64,000 nucleotides of DNA from Thermothielavioides terrestris NRRL 8126 (taxonomy: Eukaryota > Ascomycota > Sordariomycetes > Sordariales > Chaetomiaceae), in assembly GCF_000226115.1 (NCBI RefSeq), contig NC_016457.1:5084001-5148000 (forward strand), read 5' to 3'. The notes beneath the pieces were generated by a model. The model had not been told where the DNA came from, searched no databases, and saw only the letters and a program-made list of their open reading frames with translations. Shown here in pieces: positions 22,205-34,874 of this stretch. Numbering within the stretch: position 1 is the stretch's first letter; every line of letters begins with the position of its first letter. The position numbers and the translations under genes were made by a program.

Positions 22205-24470
22205 CTACGTTTAGTTTGATACCATTGCATTTTGAGATACCCTGGGATTTGGAACTTCGATCTACTAAGGGTCAACTAGGTAATAGAAATAGAATTAACG
22301 AATCCCAGATTGGCGTATCTATTTGATTGGGACGGTGCAGAGAGCTCAGGTGGCCTGCACCGCGAACTCTGCTGCCCGTCTGCCACATCACGCTCGTCTT
22401 CCCTGTCACCCACAAGCAGTCAACCCACCCCAAACCAGTGACCTACTTAAAGCCGCGGAGCGGACTTGACCGGGGCAGAACAAAGATGAGAAAAACAAGG
22501 GCAAAAACATACAGCACAGGGGATTCCCCAGTCGTCACCGACCTGAGTACTAATCCTGCGATCAGTAGCTTATCTAGGGGAGAGCGGACGGGATCCCGAG
22601 CTTTCTACTGTCTATGGCCGTATGTGATAGCTGGATTGTTGAGAAGGCTTTATGAATGGTAATGATAATCTGCTGCGGTTTTCCGCTGCCATGAGCGCTA
22701 GCCAGGCCTTGTTTTGCGCTAACATTCTTTTTCTCCGAAATTAATTTTTTGATGCCCTTTTTTGGTCTCTTTTTTCCTTTTTTTTTTTTCTCCCTTGTTG
22801 GCTCTCCCCTTCCCCCTCGCCCCCGCCGCCCGCTAGGTGGAAGGAGGAACCCAACATCTATATTCATTCACCGCGTAAGCGTGGTTTCTCAGTAGTGAAA
22901 TGAACTGATAGGACAGCGATGTCAGGGGGAAATCCCGGGGATTCGAGCAAGCGTCACTTCTCCAACACGGCTTTTCTATCATCTACCTTGATTCCGCATG
23001 TACCTTAGCCTCTTATTGCTGGCCTGACCACGCAATGACTGTAGTTTGAATTCATTCAAGTAGTTCCGCTTATGTGAAGTACAGGGTCTACATAGCACTC
23101 CCTACCTAGCCTTAAAGAGACCCAGTAGGTCTAGAGTGCTCTCGTGAGACTCAACTGAATCTACACAGTAAAGCACAGGCCGGCCTGTGGAGGGCGGCAC
23201 GTGCGATAGTTCCCCAGACGGGGGCATGTGATGAATTTGAGATCTCGTGGATTGGTATGTACAGTACACCTACCATTCAAAGTACATCCATTCACCATTG
23301 TGTAAGATCCGGTACCTACCTGAAGTTAGCAGCCATGATGGGTTGAAGGCGGCCGAGGTCGAAAACGGACCGGCGACCAATCATAGGCGGAGAGGGACTC
23401 TGCCTATGACGCACTCTTTCACATGCTCGCGGCGATATGGGGACGAGAAACAAGGGCCTGTCATTGGTTCGTCGGCTGTCTGGCACCAGGGGTGCCATTG
23501 TTCGCTGCCCCTCCCCCGCAGCAAGGGAGTTTCAATTCTCTCCAGCGGTCGTGAACCCCATAGTGAGAACCCTGCACGCGGGTTTGTGTGGACAACGAAC
23601 CCAATATAAACTGCAATTTTGCCAAGAGAGCACATAGGTATGTCGATTGACGGTCTATTGACGGTCAATTGACCCCTCGTAACTTGGGGCTGTTTGTATT
23701 CTTTGCTCGCAGTCGAAACAGTTCGTTTCGCTGTGTGACTAACACTGAGAGCTTCCAGATGCCCGGCACTGGCTCGGCAATTCGGCCAACGGCGCTGGGC
23801 TGTTGCAGTGGGTACCTGGTGGGGCGCCGGCTGAGGGACCGAGGGGCGGCGAAGCTCGGCCCAAAGGACAAGACTCATTCACACTTCACGGCCAACGCCA
23901 AGGCCTCCATGGAACGAACCGAGAACTGCCTGCCCGTTTCTGACGTAGATGCCCGTGAGGTTTGATGGTTACTTGGCTGAGACTTGGGAGCCCTCATGGG
24001 GCTCACCTTCACACGATGCAGAGCGTTGGAACTGCTCCAGCATCGGTACTGCTGCTGTATGGATCACAGCAAATCTCCATTCTCCACGTCTCCGGACTGT
24101 TCGAGTCATTCAGCATTCAGCACTGAGGAATCCGGGGCTGATGTGGAATGGAACGTGGAGCCAGGGGGGAATAGCCGCTAGACCGATCTGTCCCGGAGGC
24201 TCTCCGATCTAGCCCCGTTCCGGCTCCAGTTTCCTGTGACTGATCGATTGCGTTCGTCACCCGTGGTCCCTTCGACTCATGTACTGCACAGTACTTCTTT
24301 TCCGCTACCCCCTCCTTGATCTAACTTTTGTTGTTGGTGATGTTGCCTTCTCTTCTTCCAATGCCCCGTTGCATCTCCCATCTTCCGTCCCTTGCTTTCT
24401 CCCCACCCTCTTGCGTCAACATTGCGCGTGAACCAGAGGGCTGCAGCACCGCCGTGCCCATCTGCCCAGC
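22205..24470. other. Intergenic upstream of isocitrate lyase
   Basis: About 2.3 kb without a supportable gene. A T-rich run lies at 22760-22792. Three copies of an ATTGAC-containing 11-bp unit lie at 23646-23673 and may be a regulatory site for isocitrate lyase. The last 150 bases form its pyrimidine-rich leader. Confidence 0.5.
23646..23673 (+). repeat. Three ATTGAC units at 11-bp spacing
   Basis: ATTGACGGTCT, ATTGACGGTCA and the start of a third ATTGAC follow each other with an exact 11-bp period, about one helical turn. This lies roughly 800 bp upstream of the isocitrate lyase start. A binding array is possible but unproven. Confidence 0.5.
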
Positions 24471-26445
24471 ATGGCTTCCAACAACATGATCAATCCCGCG
24501 GTGGACCCCAACTTGGAAGACGAGCTGTTCGCCCGGGAGGTCGCCGAGGTCAAGAAGTGGTGGAGCGACCCGCGATGGAGATACACCAAACGGCCCTTTA
24601 CGGCCGAGCAGATCGTCAACAAGAGAGGCAACCTTAAGATCGAGTACCCTAGCAATGCGCAGGCCAAGAAGCTGTGGAGGATTCTCGAGCACCGCTTCCA
24701 GGTGGGTGGCCAGTGAAGACACTTCCAGGTGCCGGCGGCTAACGGCTGCACGATACAGAACCGGGATGCCAGCTACACTTACGGCTGCTTGGAGCCCACT
24801 GCTGTCACCCAGATGGCCAAGTACCTCGACACCGTCTACGTCTCTGGCTGGCAGTCGTCGTCCACCGCCTCGTCGACAGACGAGCCGGGCCCGGATCTTG
24901 CCGACTACCCCTATGTGAGTGCCTTCCGGAGAGAGGAGGCCCGTGGTTCGACACGGACAAGCTGACAACCCGGAATTCATCCGCCTGCAGACCACCGTGC
25001 CCAACAAGGTCGGCCACTTGTTCATGGCCCAGCTCTTCCACGACCGCAAGCAGCGCCAGGAGCGCATGTCGGTGCCCAAGGCGCAGCGTGCGAAGCTCCC
25101 CAACATCGACTACCTGCGCCCCATCATCGCCGACGCCGACACGGGCCACGGCGGCCTGACAGCCGTCATGAAGCTCACCAAGCTCTTCATCGAGAAGGGC
25201 GCCGCCGGCATCCACATCGAGGACCAGGCTCCCGGCACCAAGAAGTGCGGCCACATGGCCGGCAAGGTGCTGGTGCCCATCAGCGAGCACATCAACCGCC
25301 TGGTGGCCATCCGCGCGCAGGCCGACATCATGGGTACGCCTCTCTTGGACAGGAAGCGGGGAGGAAAAAAAAAGGAAGGAAGCGATCATGACTGAAAGAT
25401 GATGCACACAGGCTCCGATCTGATCGCCATCGCCCGCACCGACGCCGAGGCCGCGACGCTCATCACGTCGACCATCGACCCGCGCGACCACGCCTTCATC
25501 CTGGGCTGCACCAACCCGGACCTGCCGCCGCTCAACGACCTGATGGTGGCCGCGGAGCGGGCCGGGAAGTCGGGCGACGCGCTGCAGGCCATCGAAAACG
25601 ACTGGCTGGCCAAGGCCGGGCTGAAGCGCTTCGACGAGGCCGTGCTGGACGCCATCACGGCCGGCGCAGGCGGCGACCACGCGGACAAGGCGGCGCTGGC
25701 CGAGCAGTACCGCCGCGAGGTGCAGGGCAAGCAGCTGTCCAACGCCGAGGCGCGCGCCGTCGCCCGCCGCCTGCTCGGCGGCCGCGACATCCACTTCGAC
25801 TGGGACGCGCCCCGCACCCGCGAGGGCTACTACCGCCTGCGCGGCGGCTGCGACTGCTCCATCAACCGCGCCGTCGCCTACGCCCCCTACTGCGACGCCG
25901 TCTGGATGGAGAGCAAGCTGCCCGACTACGCCCAGGCCGAGGAGTTTGCGCGCGGCGTGCACGCCGTGTGGCCGGAGCAGAAGTACGCCTTTGTTTTTTT
26001 CTTTTCTTTCCTATACCCCCTCTCTCCTCCCCCCCTTTTTTTTTCCAGTATGATAACATCCTAACCAAACCTTGGCGCCCGCGACAGACTGGCATACAAC
26101 CTCTCCCCCTCGTTCAACTGGAAAGCCGCGATGCCGCGCGAGGAGCAGGAGACGTACATCCGGCGGCTGGCGCGGCTGGGCTACTGCTGGCAGTTCATCA
26201 CGCTGGGGGGCCTGCACACGACGGCGCTGGCGAGCGACCGGTTCGCGCGCGCGTTCGCGGCGCAGGGCATGCGCGCCTACGGCGAGCTCGTGCAGGAGCC
26301 CGAGATGGCGCTCGGCGTCGACGTCGTCACCCACCAGAAGTGGAGCGGCGCCGCCTACGTCGACGAGCTCCAGAAGATGGTCACCGGCGGCGTCAGCAGC
26401 ACCGCCGCCATGGGCGCCGGCGTCACCGAGGAGCAGTTTCATTGA
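24471..26445 (+). CDS. icl1: Isocitrate lyase (glyoxylate cycle)
   Basis: Five exons: 24471-24701, 24759-24914, 24991-25333, 25412-25982 and 26088-26445, giving about 552 residues, normal for fungal ICL. It cleaves isocitrate to glyoxylate and succinate, allowing growth on acetate and fatty acids. Clear family signatures: KKWWSDPRW near residue 27, [19 protein letters not shown], the substrate/Mg2+ region [10 protein letters not shown], the catalytic KKCGH (about 213-217, Cys 215), [28 protein letters not shown] in the last exon and [14 protein letters not shown]. All five exons join in frame with GT/AG borders and branch points such as GCTAAC and CCTAAC. The protein ends in EEQFH, so it has no PTS1; import into glyoxysomes, if any, must use another signal. 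The gene is the functional partner of peroxisomal beta-oxidation enzymes such as the dehydrogenase at 15.5-17.7 kb, though the two are not adjacent. Confidence 0.96.
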
Positions 26446-29400
26446 GGGGCATCCATCCATCCATCAACCAGGGAGGGAAGGGTAAGAGGTAGGCTGTATA
26501 TGCGTGTGGGGATAGGGGGAAGTAGGATAAGATGGTCCGTTGGTTCTGTGACTTGACGGATGGCTGACAGTGGTTGTATGTTTGGGTACGCTGTTAGATT
26601 CGGCTTGTTCGCTTCTTCTATCTCCTTCATTTGGAAAGGACTACATACTCACCTAGAACTGGAGGTGTTTGAAAGGCTCTGTCTACCCATCAGTGTGGTT
26701 GTTGCTGCCACTGGTTTCTACCCTGGTTCAACGTCCGTCTCCTGATGTCGCCAGTGTGTGATGGAGGGCTGCGTCTGTGCAGAGACAAGGCGAAACTCAT
26801 CGGCGTCCAACGGCTTGTTAGCCAAGCATTCGGGGACTGTGGCTTGCGGGGAGGTTGCTACCTTGAAGCCCACCATCGTTTTCCCCTTTCCTTCCTCGAG
26901 AATTTGCTCACCTTGCTTAACGTACAGTGTGTTTATGCAAGTGGAAAGGCTCAAGCCAATCACGTAATCACCGACACCTCCTGCCTGTGATCTATGTGCC
27001 TATGGTTTTGAGTGACACCGGACCTACGCTGACGAGGCCGCCATCTATCGAGTGTCACGTCGGCCTAATTCTCGGGGCTCGTTTCACGTCGACCGTTGGG
27101 CGTGCCAGGTTCTCGATCGTCCGGACCCTTGGTGGCCGGTGTGTTACTCCACGACAGCAAAAACACTACTCGCTTCTCTTCAGCTGTCGAGTATCACAAC
27201 GAACCAGAAGGAGGGTGGCATACTCCAACTAGCCGATAGCCCGCGCTGGCTCGACGACATCATACCTTACTGTGTAATTCTCAGTCATACCATCCTCTCA
27301 AGGACTCCCCGTCGCTAGCGTGTTCCCCTTACGTGGTGAACCGTCATCCGATGCTTCTTCATGTGTTCCCCGAAACCAACGCAATGCTCCCTGATGAAGC
27401 AAAGAAACCAACGGCTCGCCTAAAATCTGCCGATTACTGGCCCTTCTTTTTGGGGAGCCTAGCAGCGTTTCGTGCTGCCCGTCTGAACCAGGCGACCGAG
27501 CGGCACCGCGCCTGTGCCCTTACATACCGCTGGTGCCTAGGTACGGTAGTAGATTTCCAGCTCACGTCTCACGAGGCAGACGGCAGATGATCCCACAGCA
27601 TAAGTGGAAAAAAGATCCGATACTACGTCGCGAGTTACCGTGACCCGAACATCGGAAAGGCAAAGATGGTGAAGTCGAAGTAACCTTACGCAAAGAATGA
27701 AGCCATCCCAACTCGGCAGCGCGGACAGGCCCGGGTTTCAAACATCCATCCGGCTTCGCCCGGATTGCTTGCATAACGCTGAACGACCGAGCCAATCACT
27801 TGTGCCCTCGTACCACGATACACGCGTGTGTACTCCAAGCGCAACATCTCAGCCGAGCCAACCGTCCGCCCGGAACGAGGCCTCCTGCAGCCAGCCGTCT
27901 TGCCCGTTCAACAACAGCAGCACAGAGCCAAAAACAGGGACCGGAAAATTCTCCGAGAGACAGCAGATGACAGGCCGTAGTGTTCACGAAACAGGTGGTA
28001 CAGACAGGCTCGACAGGGTCGGGTAGCTCAGGGTCAGTTCGCCGCCAGCAGCTTTGTTAAGTCCCTGCTTTACCCCAGCATACGGTTGTACATGTCCCAA
28101 TTCGCAGCAGAGATTGGCTTCAGACGCGCCGCTACCAATCCTTTCTCATCCCGTCATCGCGAGCATCAAAACCAGCCCGTGAAGTTGGCAGTGTCCAAGA
28201 AGGATACCTACCATAGTGACATAAGCGATGCCACGGTAGTGCCTGTGTGACACCTCCCCGAGATCCTACATACTATCAGGTCACCGCGGAACGATGTATC
28301 TGGCTTCTTCATGCCCAACCAGGCCCGCAAACGAACCGGGGGCCTTGTCTCGCCGACAGGCTGACAACTTTGAACAACCCATTTTGCTGCAGGCCGGGAT
28401 GTATGTACAGTACAGCGTAGACAAGGCAACCATAGTGTATATACCACTGCAGTGAACTCGGCAGTGAATGGCGCCCTGGTCTACAGCCCTCGTTCCCGGC
28501 ACCGCACCTCCAACGGTCAACCCATCTCTATCTTGGCGCCCCTGGGCGGCGCGGTTAGGCCAGCCAGGGTCTCGGGGAGGCGTGATCGGACGATGGGTCC
28601 GGCTTTCCCTGGCCATCTTGTGGATACTGAATATGTACGTTGAAGTTGTTGTACCGTACTACACTACTGCGGCCGGACTTGGGAAGGGCGTTCCATCTTT
28701 GCTTCCTGTGTGGGCCTGTTGAGGAGGACGTGACGCGTCTCCTTACCAGGGCCGGGCAGCGTGGTATCGCTCGCGGATGATGCGCCCATCGTTAACACCC
28801 CGCCCGCCGTCTTTTGGCTGGCAACGGAATCGCTGCGATGGAGTACAAAGCAAGCCCCTGCCACTGAAGATATTATATAGTGTAGTAGACATAAATATGG
28901 GTTTGACCGGTGGGCTGAGATCAGCAGCTGCCGTGACGTCCTGACCCCGCAGGGCGGCCGGGGTGCGTCGCGTGTAAGTGCCGAAAAGGGAAAGTCTGCG
29001 AATCCTGCGAGAGAGGCTGCGCCATGTCCCCGCCTGCTGCGTGTCCCTCCCCCGGTCAAAAGGTGAGACTCCATGTGGCACGTTGCGGCGCGGCGCTGTT
29101 CGCGGGTCGGGCGTTTTGTCGGTGCCTGGCGTGATGAATACAGTGGAACTCGTTTTTGTTGGTTTGGGCGTTTGAATGGGAGATCGTGGTTACCACCCGA
29201 AGTGTTGCGGAGGATAGAGGCGAAACTGTCGTTCTTGGGAACAGCTGCTTTGGTTCCTCTGGCGAAGACTCGGTTGGCTAGTGGGAGCTGGGGAGGTGTC
29301 CAGGAGGGAGGAATGAGAGAAGCACTCGAGAGTGGCACAGCGTGCCTGCGGTTTTGTACGCGATAACCCAGACAGAGCCAACGTGGACACTGCAGAACCG

Positions 29401-32400
29401 GGAACCGGGTCGTCCATAGTACAAGTCCAGGCAACCAGCTGTCGGTTTTCTCGAGTCGGCATCGAAAGCGCAAGCGAGGTTGACGGCGACCAGCCGGAGA
29501 GACTCCGCAGGCGCTGCGGACACGGAAGAAGCCTGCGAAAGCCATCAGCCACCACACCGCACACGCCATGCAACCTGCCCGAACGCAGCCATATTACTCA
29601 CGACGCCGCGAACTCAAATCTCATCCACCGCCACTTCTCCTTCTCCCCGAATCTCCGAACTCCAGCCAGCCACACAGCGTACCCAGAGCCCCGGTACGAT
29701 GCCAAGAGCCCGTGCCGCGGCCATGCTTGCCGGCCCCTCGTCGGAACCGTTGACCCTTGCTGCTCGCTGCGGTGCGGCGGGATTCCCGTGTCTATTTTTG
29801 CCAGCCGACATCCACCAGCCGAAATCCACACACCCCTTTCCCCGTCCCATCTCATCCCTCCTTCTCGGTAACGCTGACACAAGCACGTCAGCGTGCCCGC
29901 GGGCCGTGTCAGACGCCACCCGCCAGCAGAAGGCGGCATTTCAGGACGGCGGTAGCGGCGGTGGTGGTTTTGGTGGTAATGGATGACCGAATAACGTTAT
30001 TTGCCGAACGATAAGTTCCCAAGCCGGGGCTCTTTTCTCTCCTAGAAGGAGTTGAGCGAACAACTCGCATATGCCGGTGCATTCAACGCTTGCGTCGTTA
30101 TCCTTGTTCGCACAACACTGGTATAATGCGACAAACAATCCCATGGCAACGCCGGTGAGGGCCTGCCTCCGCGTTGGCGGGGCGCCGGGTTCGAGAAGGC
30201 GACTCGGATACAGAATAAGGCTGCGTGCGCTCCCATGCCGGTATCGTCGGGCCTCCTCGCTCCATCGTCGTTCCGTGCTCAACTTGCCGGCCGCAAGTCA
30301 CGGTTAAAATACCTACCTCATGATGGGGACGGAGGCAGACTTGCGGTCCAAGTTGTGGGGAGAATTCGGGCGATCTGCTGATCATCGCTTCCCGGCGCGC
30401 CGGCCGAGGGAGGGTACTCCGATGGCGTTTCAGGCATCTCGAAGCTGTGGCACCGGCGAACGTGGATTCTTCGGCCGAGTCCTGGCCAGCAAATGCCAAC
30501 TTTAAAAGGCGCAAAGCTCATTGCAGTTTCGTGGCCTGATGTTCCCTGCCGAGTAGTGAAGTGAGGGTTTTTCGCCGGCGGATGATGGTCAGGGGCATCT
30601 TGATGTCGTCGATACTTGTCAGAATGGGTGGTACTGCGTGGTGCCAAGCAATCTAGCCCGAGGTTCGTACCTTCGAAACGTGTGTTCGGGGTGAAACCGC
30701 TTGCCGACTTCGTCGGTTCACCAGCCAACAGCTTGAGTGGGAGCCCACTCAGATACCTGGATTTCGACGGGACCGGGATTCACACCCCCCGCCCCCCCCC
30801 CCCCCCCCCCTTCTTCACCCCCCTCTTCACCCCCCTCTCGTGCAGAGGGTTACATAGTCCCAAGTTTTCAGTCTTGTCCTCCAGGCCATTCGGATGTCTC
30901 ACCAGGCCCTCGTTCAGAAGATCAGACGCCTCCACAACAGCTGCAGAACATAGCGCGTTCCGCACAGCCTTCCACGGGAGGAGTTAGCCGACGAGCTTAT
31001 TAAAGCTTACCTACCTAGGTATCCCAGATCCTTGCATCCACGTACACAGGAGACGGCAGATTCCAAATTTTCGCCTCGCTTCAACCTGCTTTTCTCGACG
31101 AGTAAACAGACGTTTGCCCCCACGGTTCGCAGATCACCGATAGCCTAAAGCTAATCGGGAGCGGATCGCGAGCAGTTAACTAGTGTAAGGTACTGTACCT
31201 ACCGGGGACGTAAGCTTACAGGCAGGTTATTCCTGCCTGTCCTGTAACTTACCTTTTGCGAGGCCGAGGGAACTCGCATTTACCACTTTAATTCCACACG
31301 TGTTCGGCATTATTCAAAACTAGTCTCTTTGATTGTGTATGGGAATTTTTTCGAATCGCTGAACTGGGGCCGACTTGGAGTGCTATTGTTACATTGGTAG
31401 GTATCTCGAATAAAGAATACTCGGCCATTGTGTGCTGAATCGTGTGGGTGTAACGGTTGCTCCGTTGTATTGTGTTGGACTGTTATCCGGACTACACTAC
31501 ACTAGGTAGGATACCGGGGTGATGTCAGCCCAGAGGGCAAGTGGGTCCGGGAGCATCCCTGCTTGCCTGCCGCTTCCCAAGATCCGTTTCAGCCCCACCC
31601 TGGGAAGTCTCAGCCTGTCGATCTCGTGAGACAGTTGCGCCTCACGTCAACTGCTGCCTCCCGCACCAAAACCTTAGCCCTCTCACTCTTCTCACCCTCT
31701 CTCGTGCAACATGGCCATCAGCCACCCCCTTCCGGCTTCCGAGGATTTGGAAGGGCCGCAGAGTCGGGTCTCAGAAAATCACGACATGAGAAGTAAGTTA
31801 GCTGGGCGACGGAACCCGGGGCGCGAGCTTGTCTGTGCACCCGACGCGATTGCGATTGCAATCGCGTCCCGAGGTCCCCCTTTTTTTCCCACAACTTCGC
31901 TACACCATCATGACGATGGCTGCGTCACACATCAGAGGGGCGGGCCTGGCCCGGCAGACTCTGGACGCACTTGCTGGACGAGCTTTGAGCACAGCCTCCC
32001 CAAATCCGAGACGGCTACGCAGTAGCCCTTTCGTTTCATTCTCCTGCTATTGCCTTTGCGTATGGTTGTTGTGTGTGTTTTTGAAATGGTGGCCTTCTTG
32101 CTTGCGATCAGTTTGAATTTAGAGAACTGGGGAAGAGGATGCTCGGATTTCCTACCTCCTTATCTTATTCAAACCGAAGGGGAGCGGAGACGTTGGACAA
32201 GCCCACGCCGCACGGCGACGTTTGGCATCGATCGGCTCAGCACCCTCGCCCTGTTCGACGCTGCGGCGTTCTCGATCCTGGTTGTTTCCGGGGCCCGCCC
32301 TGTCACCCGCCCGTCACCCCAGATCTTCGCATCGAGATACACGTACGGATGTACATCCGTCCTCCGTAGGCCTCCTTTCCCTCGGGGGCCTAGTTCTGCG

Positions 32401-33393
32401 CAAGTTTCCCGTCCTGGTGCATACCCTCGAAGTGCCCGGGCACCCTCGAGGACATCGTTCAGGGTACTCCCTGGCATCTTCGTCTGCCCGAGCTCAGACG
32501 CGCACTGTCTCCAAACTGTGCCCCCCGATTCATGCGCGGTCGCAATCGCGGCACTTAAGGCCATCCCGGCTTTTGGATTCGTTTCTGTCTCGTCTTTCTC
32601 TGGGGTTGGCATTCTCCGGCGCTCGTCGTCTTATGTTGAACGAGTCCTGCGTTGGCGGCCGGGAGCTGTGACCATCTCTCCTTTATACTTCGGTTGAGAC
32701 CACAGCCAGACGTCGTGTTGAGGGCCGTCACAGGTCTGCGCTGCTGGCCTCTTCCATTATCGGATGCCCTCGTGTCAACCAGGTGATCGCACTCCGGACG
32801 AGCACAAGGGAGGACAACGGTTGAACGTGGCCCACAGCCCACGCCTCGTTGCGATGATCGGCGGATGTTTCTTGCTGCCGCCGTTTTCGAGGCCGACAAC
32901 GAACCGCCGGTTGCACCGAACAAAGCCGGCCTGCGAGGATTTCCATTGAGCGTGGTGGAGCGTGGTGTTTGCGAGTTTGCTCTGTCGCTGGAGGGCCTGG
33001 AGTGATCTCCGGTACGGCCTGCCGTTTGTTTCCCCGGGTTTCATAGCTGTTCCGTCGTCTCATCATCCATTGGCTCGAGCGCCGTCCCTTAGCCATGTTG
33101 TTTCCTCGCCGACTAACACGTGCGGCTCAGGTCACTCAGTCTTCGTCCGTGTTCTGGCTGGTCGTCGAGCGGCTACAGTTGAGGCTGGGTACCGCCAATT
33201 TCTCAAACGGCGATCTCGCCGACAGAGCTTGGGTCATCCGTGTCCCGGTCAGCGTCCTGTTCCGGTCAGCAGTGCAGACAACTTAAGCAGGACGATTCCC
33301 TGCTGAGATCACAGGCTGTCCGGCAAGCTGCCTAGTTTGGACTGCTTCGAGGACCCTGACCTCTAGGGGGAACGCCAAGGACGTGTTTTCAGC
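26446..33393. other. Large gene-poor region
   Basis: Almost 7 kb in which I find no gene with family support. Open frames exist by chance on both strands (for example a 301-codon minus frame at 28664-29569) but have no recognisable domain and unnatural composition. A 19-base C run lies at 30792-30810, and ACCTACCTAGGTA at 31009-31021. The last 1.7 kb (from about 31.7 kb) is pyrimidine-rich with short ATG frames, and may be a long leader or 5' intron of the locus at 33394. Confidence 0.45.
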
Positions 33394-34370
33394 ATGGACT
33401 TATCATCCAAGATGGCGGTTGACAAGCTTCTGAACGGCTCGAAGGACTCAAAGAGGAAGTGCTCGTGGGAGATTCTAATATCTCCAGGAGTCGCCAATGA
33501 GTCGTCCTCCCCGATGACGCCCGTCCGGTCACCAGGACGACCACCTCGCTGGCAATGCGGGGCCCCGCCGCCAGCGCGTGGTCGCGTGGCTTCCACTTCT
33601 GAACACGGGGGCTGTTCGTTGTTCAGATCGACGGCAGGAAGTGCCAGCACAACGGCAGAAAACAGCAGCACAACACCAGAGAAAGCTGTCATCCCAAAGT
33701 TCTCACCCCGTGGCTGCCCCACCTCTTCGCGCCCTTCCTCGCCCTCGCCGAGCCCGACCTCTTCGCCCACACATAAATATTCCCATCCGTTGGGCTCCTC
33801 TTACTCGTCTTCCGCTTCCTCCATCGCACGCTCTGGGCCCAACTCGCGAAATTCCTCCTTCTCCTCGGCCCACACCAAATCCCATTCCCTCGATCTCCCG
33901 CCCGACCACTCTCTTCTCTTCCCCAACAGGCCCGAGAACTCCATCTCCTCTGTACATACGAAATCCCAATCTCTTGACCTCGGGACCGAAAACTCTTCGC
34001 TATTCGGCAACAGACCGGATAGCGCCATCGCAATGGCCGACATGGCCGACCCCTCCGACATGGGGGGCTATTCTGCTCGCCAAAACCGCAACGCGGAGGC
34101 GGCCGAGCCCACCGACAACTCGCGCGGCCAGTACCCGCGCGACCAGTTTCCTCATCGCCCGGCTCACAACGCTGAGCCGACTTACCCAGTTGTGCGCCCA
34201 CCCGACTACAACGGCCACAACTTCGGATCGGCTCATCCCAGCATGCAGCCGCATCGCCAGCAAACCCCGCGAGGGTTTGTACACATCGACCTTACCGAAG
34301 ACCGCGCCGAGTCGCCGACGGATGTCATCATGGCAAGGCGCCCTCCAGCTGGTCCCTCTGCTCTTGACAG
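33394..34370 (+). CDS. Probable first coding exon of repeat-rich regulator-like gene
   Basis: An open frame from ATG 33394 encodes about 325 residues and closes at TGA 34372-34374 unless spliced. A perfect donor, ACAG|GTGAGT, lies at 34370/34371. Starts MDLSSKMAVDKLLN. Composition is Ser/Pro-rich and looks genuinely coding. It holds a 27-residue tandem duplication: an SSAHTKSHSLDLPP unit (33862-33942) and an SSVHTKSQSLDLGT unit (33943-34023), each ending with LF.NRP. Near the end is FVHIDLTEDRAES, a SUMO-interaction-like acidic/hydrophobic stretch. Splicing from 34370 to an acceptor at 34888 keeps the frame with the 34889-37166 segment, so I think both belong to one gene of about 1084 residues; the 518-nt intron is unusually long. 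It could instead be a separate small gene. I recognise no family in this exon. Confidence 0.6.
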
Positions 34371-34396
34371 GTGAGTTATCGCACGCGATCGATTTA

Positions 34397-34531
34397 GATT
34401 CTCATATCTTCGGTTTGATTTCTCTACCGCTCGTTTCCTTGCCCCTCTTTGCCTCCTCACCCGACCGATTCAGAGTTTCTCGCACCTTCGGTTTGCTTCC
34501 TTTACCACTCGTTTACTTGCCCCTGGTTGCC
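34397..34531 (+). repeat. 78-bp imperfect tandem repeat inside presumed intron
   Basis: Two ~57-bp units begin 78 bp apart (34397 and 34475). Both read CTTCGGTTTG..TT..CT.TACC.CTCGTTT.CTTGCCCC. The period is an exact multiple of three, although the main frame is not open here. Confidence 0.7.
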
Positions 34532-34874
34532 GCCGCGGCGACCTGAAACTGCTCCGGAACGACACTGTCTACATTTGCGTGTGCGTACCCGCAATCGGAC
34601 GACGCGGGGCATTCTCCTGGCACGCTTGAAAATTTCGTTTTCTGCCTCCTGGTGTTGGCTGGTCAAAGCAGGAGCATTTACACAGGCCCCACCATCTCCC
34701 GTCACGCCGGCACGGGAAACTCCACTTCGCTCCCGGTCCCCGGGATCTCCTCCGTGTTACACAAACCCCATCACCGCCCCTGTCTTACACATTCTCACAC
34801 ATATTCACACACACATTCACATACACCCACGCACCTGGGCTCCCTCTCGCCGGTTTGCCCAGAGCCATCGACTA

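Noticed and set aside
28011..28080. GGGTAGCTCAGGG A-box-like word
   Set aside because: No matching B box or cloverleaf within tRNA distance.
28664..29569. 301-codon minus-strand open frame in the gene-poor region
   Set aside because: High Arg/Ser/Pro/Trp composition, no domain, no splice context, and overlapping open frames on the other strand; length alone is weak evidence in GC-rich DNA.
30781..30840. 19-base C run with CACCCCCCTCTTC repeats
   Set aside because: A homopolymer, possibly with uncertain assembly length; no function supported.
31711..31792. Possible first exon (MAISHPLPASEDLEG) with a GTAAGT donor
   Set aside because: It looks exon-like, but no downstream acceptor I tried gives a frame that stays open into the 33394 gene.
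32050..32697. 215-codon plus-strand open frame
   Set aside because: No recognisable domain and it lies in the likely long leader upstream of 33394; treated as chance or an upstream ORF.
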